NCBI GenBank assembly: GCA_031292695.1
Contig: JARLGS010000957.1
Location: 1 to 42,966, forward strand
DNA from: Mycobacterium sp.
Lineage (GTDB): Bacteria > Actinomycetota > Actinomycetes > Mycobacteriales > Mycobacteriaceae
DNA: 42,966 nucleotides
Direction of reading: 5' to 3'
Shown here: in pieces, positions 17,655 through 25,455 of the stretch
How positions within the stretch are numbered: position 1 is the stretch's first letter
How the letters are laid out: each line of letters starts with the position of its first letter
Notes under the pieces: model-generated
Told to the model about the DNA's origin: nothing
Seen by the model: only the letters and a program-made list of their open reading frames with translations
Databases searched by the model: none
Position numbers and translations under genes: made by a program

Positions 17655-18755
17655 ATGCCGAGGAGTCCTACGCCGAGGCGTCGGGCCACGCTGGCCTCAC
17701 TGGCTGCCGAGCTGAAGGTCTCGCGCACCACGATCTCCAACGCCTACAACCGGCCGGATCAACTGTCCGCCGATCTGCGCGAGCGGGTTTTGGCCGCGGC
17801 CAAACAGCTGGGGTATCCCGGACCCGACCCGGTGGCGCGATCCCTGCGCACCCGGAAGGCCGGTGCCTTCGGGCTGATCATCACCGAGTCGCTCAACTAC
17901 TCGTTCCGCGATCCGGCGGCACTGGATTTCGTTGCCGGACTTGCCGAATCGTGCGAGGAGGCCGGCCAGGGCCTGCTGCTGGTGGCGGCCGGCCCCAACC
18001 GTTCGGTCGACGACGGCGCGGCGGCTGTGCTGTCCGCCGGCGTTGACGGGTTCGTGGTGTACGCCGCGTCCGACGACGACCCGTACCTGGCGGTGGTGCA
18101 GCAGCGCAACCTGCCGACCGTGATCGTCGACCAGCCCAAGGACGTACCGGGCGCCTCGCGGGTCTGCATCGACGACCGCTCAGCCATGCGCGGGATCGCG
18201 GAATACGTTGTCGGCCTTGGGCATCGGGAGATCGGCCTGCTGACCATGCGGCTCGGCCGGGACTGGCCGCACGGGGACGCGCAGTCGGCCGTGGCCGATC
18301 CGCAGCGGCTCATCTCGCCGCATTTCCACGTGCAGCGCGAGCGCATCCTCGGCGTCTGCGATGCGATGACCGCCGCTGGGCTGAACCCGGAAGCGTTGAC
18401 CGTGGTCGAGACCTACGAGCATCTGCCGACTTCCGGCGGCGCGGCGGCCGCCGTTGCGCTGCAAGCCAATCCGCGGATCACCGCGTTGATGGGTACGGCC
18501 GACGTGCTGGCCCTGTCGGCCATGGACCACCTACGGTCGCGCGGCATCTACGTGCCGGGCCAGATGACGGTGACCGGCTTCGACGGCGTGCCCGAGGCGC
18601 TGGCCCGTGGGCTGACCACGGTGGCTCAGCCGAGTCTGGAGAAGGGCCGGCGCGCGGGATACCTGTTGAACAATCCCCCGCGGTCCGGCATCCCGGCGAT
18701 CGAGGTGCTCGACACCGAGATGGTGCGGGGGCGCACCTCCGGACCGCCGGCTTGA
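17655..18755 (+). CDS. LacI-family transcriptional regulator (Rv3575c-like)
   Basis: A 366-residue LacI/GalR regulator. The N-terminal helix-turn-helix (TLASLAAELKVSRTTISNAYNRPDQLSADLRERVLAAAKQLGY, residues about 12-55) includes the hinge helix. A periplasmic-binding-protein-like effector domain follows (GAFGLIITESLNYSFRDPAALDFVAGL to VTGFDGVPEALARGLTTVAQP). The ligand is unknown but a sugar or nucleoside is usual. The short spacing to the divergent znuA (about 97 bases) raises the chance of shared control. The downstream convergent trehalose-phosphatase is a possible functional partner. Position next to kstR agrees with Rv3575c of M. tuberculosis. Confidence 0.92.
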   Translation: MPRSPTPRRRATLASLAAELKVSRTTISNAYNRPDQLSADLRERVLAAAKQLGYPGPDPVARSLRTRKAGAFGLIITESLNYSFRDPAALDFVAGLAESCEEAGQGLLLVAAGPNRSVDDGAAAVLSAGVDGFVVYAASDDDPYLAVVQQRNLPTVIVDQPKDVPGASRVCIDDRSAMRGIAEYVVGLGHREIGLLTMRLGRDWPHGDAQSAVADPQRLISPHFHVQRERILGVCDAMTAAGLNPEALTVVETYEHLPTSGGAAAAVALQANPRITALMGTADVLALSAMDHLRSRGIYVPGQMTVTGFDGVPEALARGLTTVAQPSLEKGRRAGYLLNNPPRSGIPAIEVLDTEMVRGRTSGPPA

Positions 18756-18768
18756 ACTGGCGCGAGCG

Positions 18769-19515
18769 CTAGACCGCCCGGCGCCGGGCCAGATAGGCCA
18801 GCGCCTCCGCGACGTCATCGGGGGAGTCGACGCGGTATTGCGCAGCTGACGGACCGGGACCGACCTTGACCCCGACGTCACCGTCACGCAGCCGAGCGAA
18901 GACCTTCTCGTCGGTGACGTCGTCACCGAGGAACACCGCCGCGGTCGCGCTGTCGCGTTCGCGGAGCGTGTCGAGCGCAGAGCCCTTGTCGGTGGTGACT
19001 ACCGCGAACTCCAGCACCGCCTTGCCGGCGGTGGTCTCGGCAGCAGCCCAGGCCACCCCGGCCTGTCGGGCCGCCGTCAGCGCGGCCTCGCCGTCAGCGG
19101 CTGACGCATTCCGCACGTGCAGCGCGACGCTGGCTGGTTTGGCCTCGACCGCCACGCCTGGGTACCGGCTTGCGATCTCGCTGAGCGTATCGATGATGCG
19201 CTGCAGCAATGCATCGTCGACCGGCTGGGTGAACCCGGTGTCGAATTCGGCGCCGTGGCTGCCGACCAGGTGCACCGACGGCGGCATGCCGGAGAGCTCA
19301 CGCAGCACCTGCAGTGCGCGGCCGGAGACCAAGGCGACCGAGGTGTGCGGCAGCTCTGCCAGTTCGAGCAGCGCGGCGGACCCGGCCGGCAATGCCCGCG
19401 CGTCTGCGGGATTGTTGACGATCGGCGCCAGCGTGCCATCGAAGTCCGACGTGACGAGCAGTTGGGGAGTGGCGGCGACAGTGTCGAGCGCCGCGATCAG
19501 GTCAGCCGGGAGCAC
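18769..19515 (-). CDS. otsB: trehalose-6-phosphate phosphatase
   Basis: A HAD-superfamily phosphatase that converts trehalose 6-phosphate to trehalose; 248 residues, so it is the short catalytic form without the long N-terminal extension of M. tuberculosis OtsB2. Motif I is SDFDGTLAP (residues about 23-31, two Asp), motif II is ALVSGRAL, the substrate region is HLVGSHGAEF, and motif IV is VFLGDDVTDEKVF. GTG at 19515 lies three bases after the kstR stop and is preceded by TAAAGT seven bases upstream inside kstR. This gene is not in the corresponding M. tuberculosis position between Rv3575c and kstR, so it is an insertion or a lineage difference. Confidence 0.93.
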   Translation of the reverse strand: MLPADLIAALDTVAATPQLLVTSDFDGTLAPIVNNPADARALPAGSAALLELAELPHTSVALVSGRALQVLRELSGMPPSVHLVGSHGAEFDTGFTQPVDDALLQRIIDTLSEIASRYPGVAVEAKPASVALHVRNASAADGEAALTAARQAGVAWAAAETTAGKAVLEFAVVTTDKGSALDTLRERDSATAAVFLGDDVTDEKVFARLRDGDVGVKVGPGPSAAQYRVDSPDDVAEALAYLARRRAV

Positions 19516-19518
19516 CGG

Positions 19519-20184
19519 TCAAACTTTAGGGTGTTCCCCGTCGCCGATCAGCAGGCGCACCGCCAGATCGAGCCGCTTGCTCACGTCGGTGGCCGATGCG
19601 CGGCGGGTCAGCCAGGCCAACAGATTCGACAGCCAGACATCGGAGATCACGCGGGCGATGTGGTACTGATCCTCGGTCGGTTCGCCGTCGCTCATGGCCC
19701 GGGCGAACATCGAATCCATCAGCTTGCCGACGTGATCAACCTCACCGGCCGCGGACGCATCGGCGAACACGAACGCCCGCGTCATGGCCTCGGTCAGCAG
19801 CGGGTTGCGCTGCATCGAGCGGTTGAGCTTGCTCACCATCACATTGAGCCGCTGGTACGGCGTGCCACCGGTCAGCGCGGCGCGGTCGGTCTTGGCGTCG
19901 ATACGCTCGAATTCCCGGCCCAGCGCGGACACCAGGAGGTGCACCTTGGACGGGAAATAGCGGTACAGGGTGCCGACGGCGACATCCGCGCGCTCCGCGA
20001 CCGCGCGCATCTGAACGGCTTCGTAACCGCCCTTGGAAGCGATGGCCAGGGGGGCATCCAGAATGCGCTTGCGGCGCTCGCGCTGGGCTTCGGATCCGAG
20101 TTCGGACTCGGCGAGTACGGCCATGTTCATCACCTCCCGCGGGCGAACGGCGGAATCGGACTCGGGTGTTGCTGGCGTCGACAT
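19519..20184 (-). CDS. kstR: TetR-family repressor of cholesterol catabolism KstR
   Basis: Represses the large cholesterol and steroid degradation regulon; released by 3-oxo-cholestenoyl-CoA-type thioesters. About 221 residues from ATG at 20184, matching M. smegmatis KstR (MSTPATPESDSAVRPREVMN). The helix-turn-helix is ILDAPLAIASKGGYEAVQMRAVAERADVAVGTLYRYFPSKVHLLVSALG. The ligand domain ending LLAWLTRRASATDVSKRLDLAVRLLIGD is almost identical to that of M. tuberculosis. An upstream in-frame ATG at 20253 is rejected as it adds unconserved residues; AGGAA lies about 10 bases before the chosen ATG. It is divergent from fadE34 across 198 bases containing a KstR operator. Confidence 0.96.
   Translation of the reverse strand: MSTPATPESDSAVRPREVMNMAVLAESELGSEAQRERRKRILDAPLAIASKGGYEAVQMRAVAERADVAVGTLYRYFPSKVHLLVSALGREFERIDAKTDRAALTGGTPYQRLNVMVSKLNRSMQRNPLLTEAMTRAFVFADASAAGEVDHVGKLMDSMFARAMSDGEPTEDQYHIARVISDVWLSNLLAWLTRRASATDVSKRLDLAVRLLIGDGEHPKV
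19523..19528 (-). promoter_or_regulatory. possible leaderless -10 element for otsB inside the kstR 3' end
   Basis: Minus-strand TAAAGT fits TANNNT and ends seven bases before the otsB GTG at 19515. It would let otsB be expressed separately from kstR. Confidence 0.35.
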
Positions 20185-20292
20185 GCGGCGGTCAGTTCCT
20201 TCGGGTAGCGCAGTGGGTGAAAACGATACGCAATGTGATCGGTAATTTCCCACCTCCAGGCGCCCCGGGACACCCGAGTGTCCTGCTGTAAT

Positions 20293-20318
20293 AGCGATCG
20301 ACTTGACGGCTGATCGCT
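20293..20318. promoter_or_regulatory. inverted repeat flanking a -35-like hexamer upstream of fadE34
   Basis: AGCGATC (20293-20299) and GATCGCT (20312-20318) are perfect 7-bp arms with a 12-base spacer that contains TTGACG (20303-20308), a good -35. It is distinct from the KstR operator just downstream and may bind a second regulator or form a hairpin. Confidence 0.4.
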
Positions 20319-20326
20319 GTCACCAT

Positions 20327-20340
20327 TAGAACACGTTCTA
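20327..20340. promoter_or_regulatory. KstR operator in the kstR-fadE34 intergenic region
   Basis: TAGAACACGTTCTA matches the KstR consensus TNNAACNNGTTNNA at every fixed position and has perfect 6-bp arms. It ends 42 bases before the fadE34 GTG and lies 143 bases from the kstR ATG, placing both genes under possible KstR control. Confidence 0.85.
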
Positions 20341-20382
20341 GTGAGAAGCGCGTTCTTCTCGTCCAAACGCTAGGAGTGCACG

Positions 20383-22506
20383 GTGTCCATCACTTCCACA
20401 ACCATCGACTCCGAGCGGGCCGAGGTCCGCGAAATGGTCCGTAGCTGGGCCGTCGCGTCGGGCTCGATCGCCGCGGTGCGGGCCATGGAAGCCGGAGCGG
20501 AGGGTTCCGGTGACGCCTGGCGGGCCCCGTATGGCGGACTGGTCGAACTAGGGACCTTCGGCGTTGCGGTGTCCGAGGAGCTCGGTGGCGCGGGCGGATC
20601 CATCGCCGACCTGTGCGTGATGGTCGACGAAGCAGCAGCGGCACTGGTACCCGGTCCGGTGGCGACCACCGCGCTGGCAACCCTGCTGATCACCGACGCC
20701 GGCCTGCTCGAGGCGCTCGCCTCCGGGCAGCGGACCGCAGGCCTGGCGCTGAACTCCGACATCGCCTTCGACGGCCAGTCCGCGACCGGCACCGCCAAGT
20801 TCGTCCTGGGCGCGCTGCCAGCCGGGCTACTGGTGCTGCCGGCCGGCGACAAGTGGTTGCTGGTGGACGCCGCCGCGGCCGGCGTCAGCGTCACGCCGCT
20901 GGCGGCGACGGACTTCTCCCGGCCGTTGGCCCGGGTCGAGCTGACCGGCGCCGCCGCCACCGTGATCGACTTGCCGCGGCAGAAGGTCGTGGACCTGGCC
21001 GTGACGGTGCTGGCCGCCGAGGCGGCGGGGTTGGCCCGCTGGCAGTTGGCGACGGCCGCCGAATACGCCAAGGTGCGCGAGCAGTTCGGTAAGCCGATCG
21101 GCAGCTTCCAGGCCGTCAAGCACATGTGCGCCGAGATGCTGCTGCGCTCGCAGCGGATTGCGGTGGCGGCCACCGATGTTGCCGAGGCCGCCGCAGACGG
21201 TGACGCCGCGCAGCTGTCCATCGCCGCAGCCGTTGCTGCGGCGACCGCGATCGACGCCGCGAAACACAATGGGCGCGATTGCATTCAGGTGCTGGGCGGC
21301 ATCGGCTTCACCTGGGAGCACGACGCGCACCTGTACCTGCGCCGGTCCTACGCGATCGGACAGATCCTCGGGGGACACGGCACCTGGTTGCGCCGCGTGG
21401 CCGCGCTGACCCGAGACGGATTGCGTCGCCAGTTGGACGTCGACGCCGGCGACGCCGAGGCGGTCCGGCCCGAGATCGCCGCCGCGGTCGCCCAGATCGC
21501 CGCGCTGCCGGTGGAGAAGCATCAGACTGCGCTGGCCGAGGCCGGCCTGATGGCGCCGCACTGGCCCAAGCCGTACGGCCGCGCCGCGTCGCCGGGTGAG
21601 CAGTTGGTCATCGACGACGAGCTCAGCGCGGCAAGCGTTGTGCGCCCGGACATTTCGATCGGCTGGTGGGCCGCGCCGACCATCCTGGGACACGGCACGC
21701 CCGAGCAGATTGATCGCTTCATCCCCGGCACCCTCACGGGCGACGTGTACTGGTGCCAGCTGTTCAGCGAGCCCGGTGCCGGATCTGATCTGGCGGCGTT
21801 GCGTACCAAGGCCGTCAAGGTCGACGGTGGCTGGAAGCTCACCGGACAGAAGGTCTGGACGTCCAACGCGCACCGCGCCAACTGGGGCATCTGCTTGGCC
21901 CGTACCAACCCGGATGCGCCGAAGCACAAGGGCATCACGTACTTCGTCGTCGACATGGGCTCGTCCGGCATCGACATCCGCCCGCTGCGCGAGATCACCG
22001 GTGAGGCGCTGTTCAACGAGGTGTTCCTCGACGACCTGTTCGTGCCCGACGACTGCGTGATCGGTCCGGTCGACGGTGGCTGGCCGCTGGCCCGCACCAC
22101 GCTGGCCAACGAGCGGGTCGCGATGGCCGCCGGTGGGGCGCTCGACAAGGGCATGGAGCATCTGCTGGAGGTGCTCGGTGACCGCGAGCTGGATGTGGCC
22201 GAGTCGGAACGCCTTGGTGCGCTGATCATTGCGGCCCAGGTGGGTTCGCTGCTGGATCAGCTGACCGCGCAGATGGCGGTCGGTGGCCACGACCCGGGCG
22301 CCCCGTCGAGCGTGCGCAAGCTGATCGGCGTGCGGTACCGGCAGACGCTGGCCGAGACCATCATGGACGCCTACGACGGTGCGGGCATCGAGGATTCGCC
22401 GGACGTGCGGTACTTCCTGAACACCCGGTGCCTGTCGATCGCCGGCGGTACCGAGCAGATCCTGCTGACCGTCGCCGGTGAGCGGCTGCTGGGGCTGCCG
22501 CGCTGA
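20383..22506 (+). CDS. fadE34: acyl-CoA dehydrogenase FadE34 (double-domain)
   Basis: A 707-residue fused acyl-CoA dehydrogenase of cholesterol side-chain degradation (FadE34/ChsE3 type, which acts on the five-carbon side-chain CoA ester). Two ACAD modules are visible. Residues about 5-345 include EQFGKPIGSFQAVKHMCAEM and QVLGGIGFTWEHDAHLYLRR. Residues about 375-707 include CQLFSEPGAGSDLAALRT, WKLTGQKVWTSNA and LSIAGGTEQILLTVAGERLLGLPR. GTG at 20383 has AGGAG seven bases upstream. It is transcribed divergently from kstR behind a KstR operator. It ends before a long hairpin at 22520-22576. Confidence 0.95.
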   Translation: MSITSTTIDSERAEVREMVRSWAVASGSIAAVRAMEAGAEGSGDAWRAPYGGLVELGTFGVAVSEELGGAGGSIADLCVMVDEAAAALVPGPVATTALATLLITDAGLLEALASGQRTAGLALNSDIAFDGQSATGTAKFVLGALPAGLLVLPAGDKWLLVDAAAAGVSVTPLAATDFSRPLARVELTGAAATVIDLPRQKVVDLAVTVLAAEAAGLARWQLATAAEYAKVREQFGKPIGSFQAVKHMCAEMLLRSQRIAVAATDVAEAAADGDAAQLSIAAAVAAATAIDAAKHNGRDCIQVLGGIGFTWEHDAHLYLRRSYAIGQILGGHGTWLRRVAALTRDGLRRQLDVDAGDAEAVRPEIAAAVAQIAALPVEKHQTALAEAGLMAPHWPKPYGRAASPGEQLVIDDELSAASVVRPDISIGWWAAPTILGHGTPEQIDRFIPGTLTGDVYWCQLFSEPGAGSDLAALRTKAVKVDGGWKLTGQKVWTSNAHRANWGICLARTNPDAPKHKGITYFVVDMGSSGIDIRPLREITGEALFNEVFLDDLFVPDDCVIGPVDGGWPLARTTLANERVAMAAGGALDKGMEHLLEVLGDRELDVAESERLGALIIAAQVGSLLDQLTAQMAVGGHDPGAPSSVRKLIGVRYRQTLAETIMDAYDGAGIEDSPDVRYFLNTRCLSIAGGTEQILLTVAGERLLGLPR

Positions 22507-22519
22507 TCTTGGTCAATCA

Positions 22520-22576
22520 CGAGACCGGCGAAATGGCTGCGAAAACCCGTTATCGGCAACCATTTCGTCGGTCTCG
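22520..22576. terminator. long bidirectional hairpin between fadE34 and the LysR gene
   Basis: The arms at 22520-22536 and 22560-22576 are complementary over 17 bases with a single G.U-type mismatch, separated by a 23-base loop. It begins 14 bases after the fadE34 stop and ends 11 bases before the LysR-gene stop, so it could terminate both convergent transcripts. No U-tract is present. Confidence 0.65.
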
Positions 22577-22586
22577 CGCCATTCCG

Positions 22587-23435
22587 TCAGCGCCGCATGC
22601 GGTGTGCGCCGGCGACGATAGCGTCGTGCAACGCGACTTCGGCTTCGGACGGGGTGCTGCGCCGGTGCAGCAGGACGAATTCCAGGTGACCCAGATTCGG
22701 CAAGCGGCTGTCGATGATCGGTTGGAGACCTTGCGGCAGAACGGATTCAGAATGCGCGATGATGCCCAGTCCGGCCAGGGCCGCGGCCTGCAGGCCCAGC
22801 AGGCTGTCGCTGACGCAGGCAATGCGCCAGCTGCGGTGTTCGCGTTCCAATTCGCGTAACGCGACGTGTCGGGTCAGGCTCGGCGGCGGGTAGGTCACGA
22901 TGGGCACCGGGTCGGTGATATCGGTCAGCCCGGGGCGGCCGGCCCATACGAGCCGGTCGCGCCACAGCAGTTGGCCGTGCTGTTCGCCGGGCAGTCGTTT
23001 GGCCACCATGAGGTCCAATTCGCCTGCAGCCATTCGAGTTTTGAGGTTCTCACTCAGCCCTACGACCAATTCCAGATCGACGCCGGGATGAGACTGCTGG
23101 AATTCGACCAGTACGTCGGACAACATCCGGCCGACCAGGTCATCGGACGCACCGAGCCGGATCAGGCCGGTGGGTTGTGACTCGGAGAAGTAGCGGTCGG
23201 CCTTGGCCTGTGCGTCCAGGATGTCGTGGGCGAACCCGACCATCGCCGCGCCGTCCGCGGTAAGTGCGAGATTGCGGGTGTCGCGCCGGAACAGTTCCCG
23301 GCCGACGGCCTGTTCCAGACGCGCTATGTGCCCGCTCACCGTCGACTGGCGCAGCCCCAGCAGGCGCCCGGCGGCGGTGAATCCGCCGGCCCGGTCGACC
23401 GCGAGGAAGGTGCGCAGCAGTTCGGGGTCCAGCAT
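22587..23435 (-). CDS. LysR-family transcriptional regulator
   Basis: About 282 residues. The N-terminal winged helix (LDPELLRTFLAVDRAGGFTAAGRLLGLRQSTVSGHIARLEQAVGRELFRRDTRNLALT) is canonical. An effector-binding domain with LIRLGASDDLVGRMLSDVLVEFQQSHPGVDLELVVG follows. ATGs at 23444, 23441 and 23435 are all possible. The last is preferred because minus-strand TATCAT (23443-23448) lies seven bases upstream and MLDPELLRTF is the common LysR beginning. It is divergent from the bile-acid-symporter-type gene, which it probably controls. A LysR-type inverted repeat lies between them. Confidence 0.92.
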   Translation of the reverse strand: MLDPELLRTFLAVDRAGGFTAAGRLLGLRQSTVSGHIARLEQAVGRELFRRDTRNLALTADGAAMVGFAHDILDAQAKADRYFSESQPTGLIRLGASDDLVGRMLSDVLVEFQQSHPGVDLELVVGLSENLKTRMAAGELDLMVAKRLPGEQHGQLLWRDRLVWAGRPGLTDITDPVPIVTYPPPSLTRHVALRELEREHRSWRIACVSDSLLGLQAAALAGLGIIAHSESVLPQGLQPIIDSRLPNLGHLEFVLLHRRSTPSEAEVALHDAIVAGAHRMRR

Positions 23436-23460
23436 ATTCATCATGATATCCGTTTAGAGT

Positions 23461-23484
23461 TATCGAATACATCGCCTTTCGCTA
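23461..23484. promoter_or_regulatory. LysR-type operator between the LysR gene and the transporter gene
   Basis: TATCGAA (23461-23467) and TTCGCTA (23478-23484) form an inverted repeat matching at 6 of 7 positions with a 10-base spacer. The T-N11-A geometry and the position in a divergent 77-base gap are those expected of a LysR-family binding site. Confidence 0.5.
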
Positions 23485-23500
23485 TGAGTCGCGCCAGCAG

Positions 23501-23506
23501 TACGTT
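23501..23506 (+). promoter_or_regulatory. -10 element of a predicted leaderless promoter (BASS transporter gene)
   Basis: TACGTT fits TANNNT and is followed by six bases (TGTCCG) and the GTG at 23513. Confidence 0.5.
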
Positions 23507-23512
23507 TGTCCG

Positions 23513-24511
23513 GTGAACCTGCTCGCCAAACTCCGCATCGATGGATTCCTGCTCGGTCTGGTGGCCTCGATGGCCGTTGGCGTGCTGATCCCGGCTCGCG
23601 GCGAGGCCGCGGGGGTACTCGAGTGGGCCACCAAGATCGCTATCGCGGTGCTGTTCCTGCTGTATGGCACCCGGCTGGAGCCGCGCGAGGCACTCGAAGG
23701 ACTGAAGCACTGGCGGCTGCACACCACGGTGCTGGCCGCGACCTTTGTGCTGTTCCCGCTGCTCGGACTAGCCATGAGGGTGCTGGTGCCGTCGGTCCTG
23801 ACCGACGAGCTCTACACCGGCATGTTGTACCTGTGTCTGCTGCCGTCCACGGTGCAGTCGTCGATCGCGTTCACTTCGATCGCCCGCGGCAACGTCGCGG
23901 CGGCAGTGGTGAGCGCATCAGCGTCGAACCTGTTGGGCATCTTCGTCACCCCGTTGCTGGTGACTCTGCTGATGCAGACCTCCGGCGGCGCGACGGTGTC
24001 GGCGACGTCGATTCTGGAGATCGTCGTGCAGCTGCTGCTGCCGTTCATCGCCGGTCAACTGCTGCGGTCCAAATTGCACCGAGTGCTTTCTCACACCACT
24101 CTCACCAAGGTGGTCGATCGTGGCTCGGTCTATCTGGTCGTATATGCGGCGTTCAGTGCCGGTATGGCAGAACACATTTGGGCGGGGATGACGGTCTCCA
24201 ACGTGGTGGCGGTGATCGCGGTCAGCGTGGTGCTGCTGGCGGTGGTGCTCGGGGTTACGGCAGGGGTGGCGCGACTCTTGGGGTTCGACCGCGCCGATCG
24301 CATCGTGATCATCTTCTGCGGGTCGAAGAAGAGTCTGGCGACCGGGCTGCCGATGGCCACGGTGCTGTTCGCCGGGCATCCAGTGGGTCTGATTGTGTTG
24401 CCGTTGATGATCTTTCACCAGATTCAGCTGATCACCTGCGCGACCTTGGCCGCGCGTTGGGGCCGAAAGGCGGAAGCCGCGGATGTTGAACTGGTGGCTG
24501 TGCCGGGCTGA
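23513..24511 (+). CDS. bile acid:sodium symporter family (BASS) transporter
   Basis: A 332-residue membrane protein with about nine to ten hydrophobic segments. It belongs to the SLC10/BASS-related group (PF13593/YfeH-like SBF-type). Characteristic segments are LLYGTRLEPREALEGLKHWRLH, LCLLPSTVQSSIAFTSIARGNVAAAVVSASASNLLG and IVIIFCGSKKSLATGLPMATVLF. The polar NxxG and SxxS regions on broken helices probably bind the substrate. The substrate is unknown; BASS members move bile acids, organic anions or keto acids with sodium. Location within the steroid-degradation region makes a sterol acid worth considering, but no KstR box precedes it. It is probably under the adjacent LysR regulator. Confidence 0.88.
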   Translation: MNLLAKLRIDGFLLGLVASMAVGVLIPARGEAAGVLEWATKIAIAVLFLLYGTRLEPREALEGLKHWRLHTTVLAATFVLFPLLGLAMRVLVPSVLTDELYTGMLYLCLLPSTVQSSIAFTSIARGNVAAAVVSASASNLLGIFVTPLLVTLLMQTSGGATVSATSILEIVVQLLLPFIAGQLLRSKLHRVLSHTTLTKVVDRGSVYLVVYAAFSAGMAEHIWAGMTVSNVVAVIAVSVVLLAVVLGVTAGVARLLGFDRADRIVIIFCGSKKSLATGLPMATVLFAGHPVGLIVLPLMIFHQIQLITCATLAARWGRKAEAADVELVAVPG

Positions 24512-24526
24512 GTGCGAAGGTCAGCG

Positions 24527-25336
24527 TCAGACGCCGAAGATCCGGGCGGCATTGCCGCCGAGATAGAGTTCGCGCGCTTCGGCGCAGAGGTCCAATTCAT
24601 CGAGCTGTTCCAGGCACCGCTCGGCGGACAGCATCGGCCAGTTGGTCCCGAAAAGTACCCGCGTGCGGCCGGATCCGCGGAGGTAGTCCACCAGTGCCGG
24701 GGGCAGCCGATGCACGGCGTAGGCCGACGTGTCGATATAGAAGTTCGGGAACTTCTTGGCCAGGAACAGGACTTCGTCGATCCAGGGCGCCCCGACGTGA
24801 CCGCCGATGACCACCAGCTCGGGGAATTCGAGGAGGACGGTCTCGAGGTACGGGATCGGCCTGCCGGGTTCCGAGGGGCACAGCGGTCCGGTGTGCCCGA
24901 TCTGGGTGCAGAACGGGATGTTGAGTTCGACGCAGGCGTGCAGCAGCGGGTAGTAGCGGCGGTCGTTGGGCGGTAGGTTCCACAGCCAAGGCACTACCCG
25001 CAGCGCGACCATTCCGAGATCGGTTACCGCACGGCGTAATTCGCGCACGGCAGCTACCGGCCGGGAGAGGTCGACGGCGGCGACGCCGGCGAATCGGTCC
25101 GGGTGCGCGCGCACGTGGGCAGCTGTTTCGTCGTTGTCCATCAGCGCGCCGTACGGCCCGACCCAGGAGCACAGCAGGGCCATGTCGACGCCCGCGTCGT
25201 CCATCGCTTTCAATGTCACGTCAATGGGTAGCGCCGGCAGATCCTGACGGGTCCAACGCATTAACGGGGCCAGCCACGGCTGGCGCACGAACAACTCATT
25301 CGGCTGTTGAGCCCAGGCGTCGATGATTCGCGTCAT
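24527..25336 (-). CDS. amidohydrolase-2 family protein with degenerate metal ligands
   Basis: A 269-residue TIM-barrel protein of the amidohydrolase_2 (PF04909) type. Recognisable segments are PDRFAGVAAVDLSRP, LNIPFCTQIGHTGPLC, FPELVVIGGHVGAPWIDE and FYIDTSAYAVHRLP, then VLFGTNWPMLSAERCLEQL near the end. The N-terminal HxH metal motif is replaced by IIDAWAQQPN. The usual metal-binding Asp of FGSDYP is Asn in FGTNWP. Hydrolytic or decarboxylase activity with a metal is therefore doubtful. ATG at 25336 is chosen; GGGGG lies just upstream. The same frame is open well upstream, but that part lies antisense in phase with the next gene and is not coding. A perfect 20-bp palindrome sits nine bases upstream. 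Confidence 0.85.
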   Translation of the reverse strand: MTRIIDAWAQQPNELFVRQPWLAPLMRWTRQDLPALPIDVTLKAMDDAGVDMALLCSWVGPYGALMDNDETAAHVRAHPDRFAGVAAVDLSRPVAAVRELRRAVTDLGMVALRVVPWLWNLPPNDRRYYPLLHACVELNIPFCTQIGHTGPLCPSEPGRPIPYLETVLLEFPELVVIGGHVGAPWIDEVLFLAKKFPNFYIDTSAYAVHRLPPALVDYLRGSGRTRVLFGTNWPMLSAERCLEQLDELDLCAEARELYLGGNAARIFGV

Positions 25337-25344
25337 GCCCCCAA

Positions 25345-25364
25345 TTACTTCACTAGTGAAGTAA
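25345..25364. promoter_or_regulatory. perfect 20-bp palindrome upstream of the amidohydrolase
   Basis: TTACTTCACTAGTGAAGTAA reads identically on both strands over all 20 bases. It lies 9 bases from the amidohydrolase start in a 119-base gap and is far more AT-rich than its surroundings. It resembles a TetR- or MarR-type operator. No cognate regulator gene is adjacent. Confidence 0.75.
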
Positions 25365-25455
25365 AAATGCAAGGGTATCTTCGGGTGGCGGGTCGACGGT
25401 TGATCGGCCGACGCTCGCGGGCGGACGTGACTACCGGCGCGCGAACTTCCAGGGC

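Noticed and set aside
20344..20356. AGAAGCGCGTTCT as a second KstR site
   Set aside because: It is symmetrical but lacks the AACNNGTT core, so it was not listed as a KstR operator.
20827..22290. 487-codon open frame on the minus strand
   Set aside because: Antisense to fadE34, His/Arg/Asp-rich and without domains.
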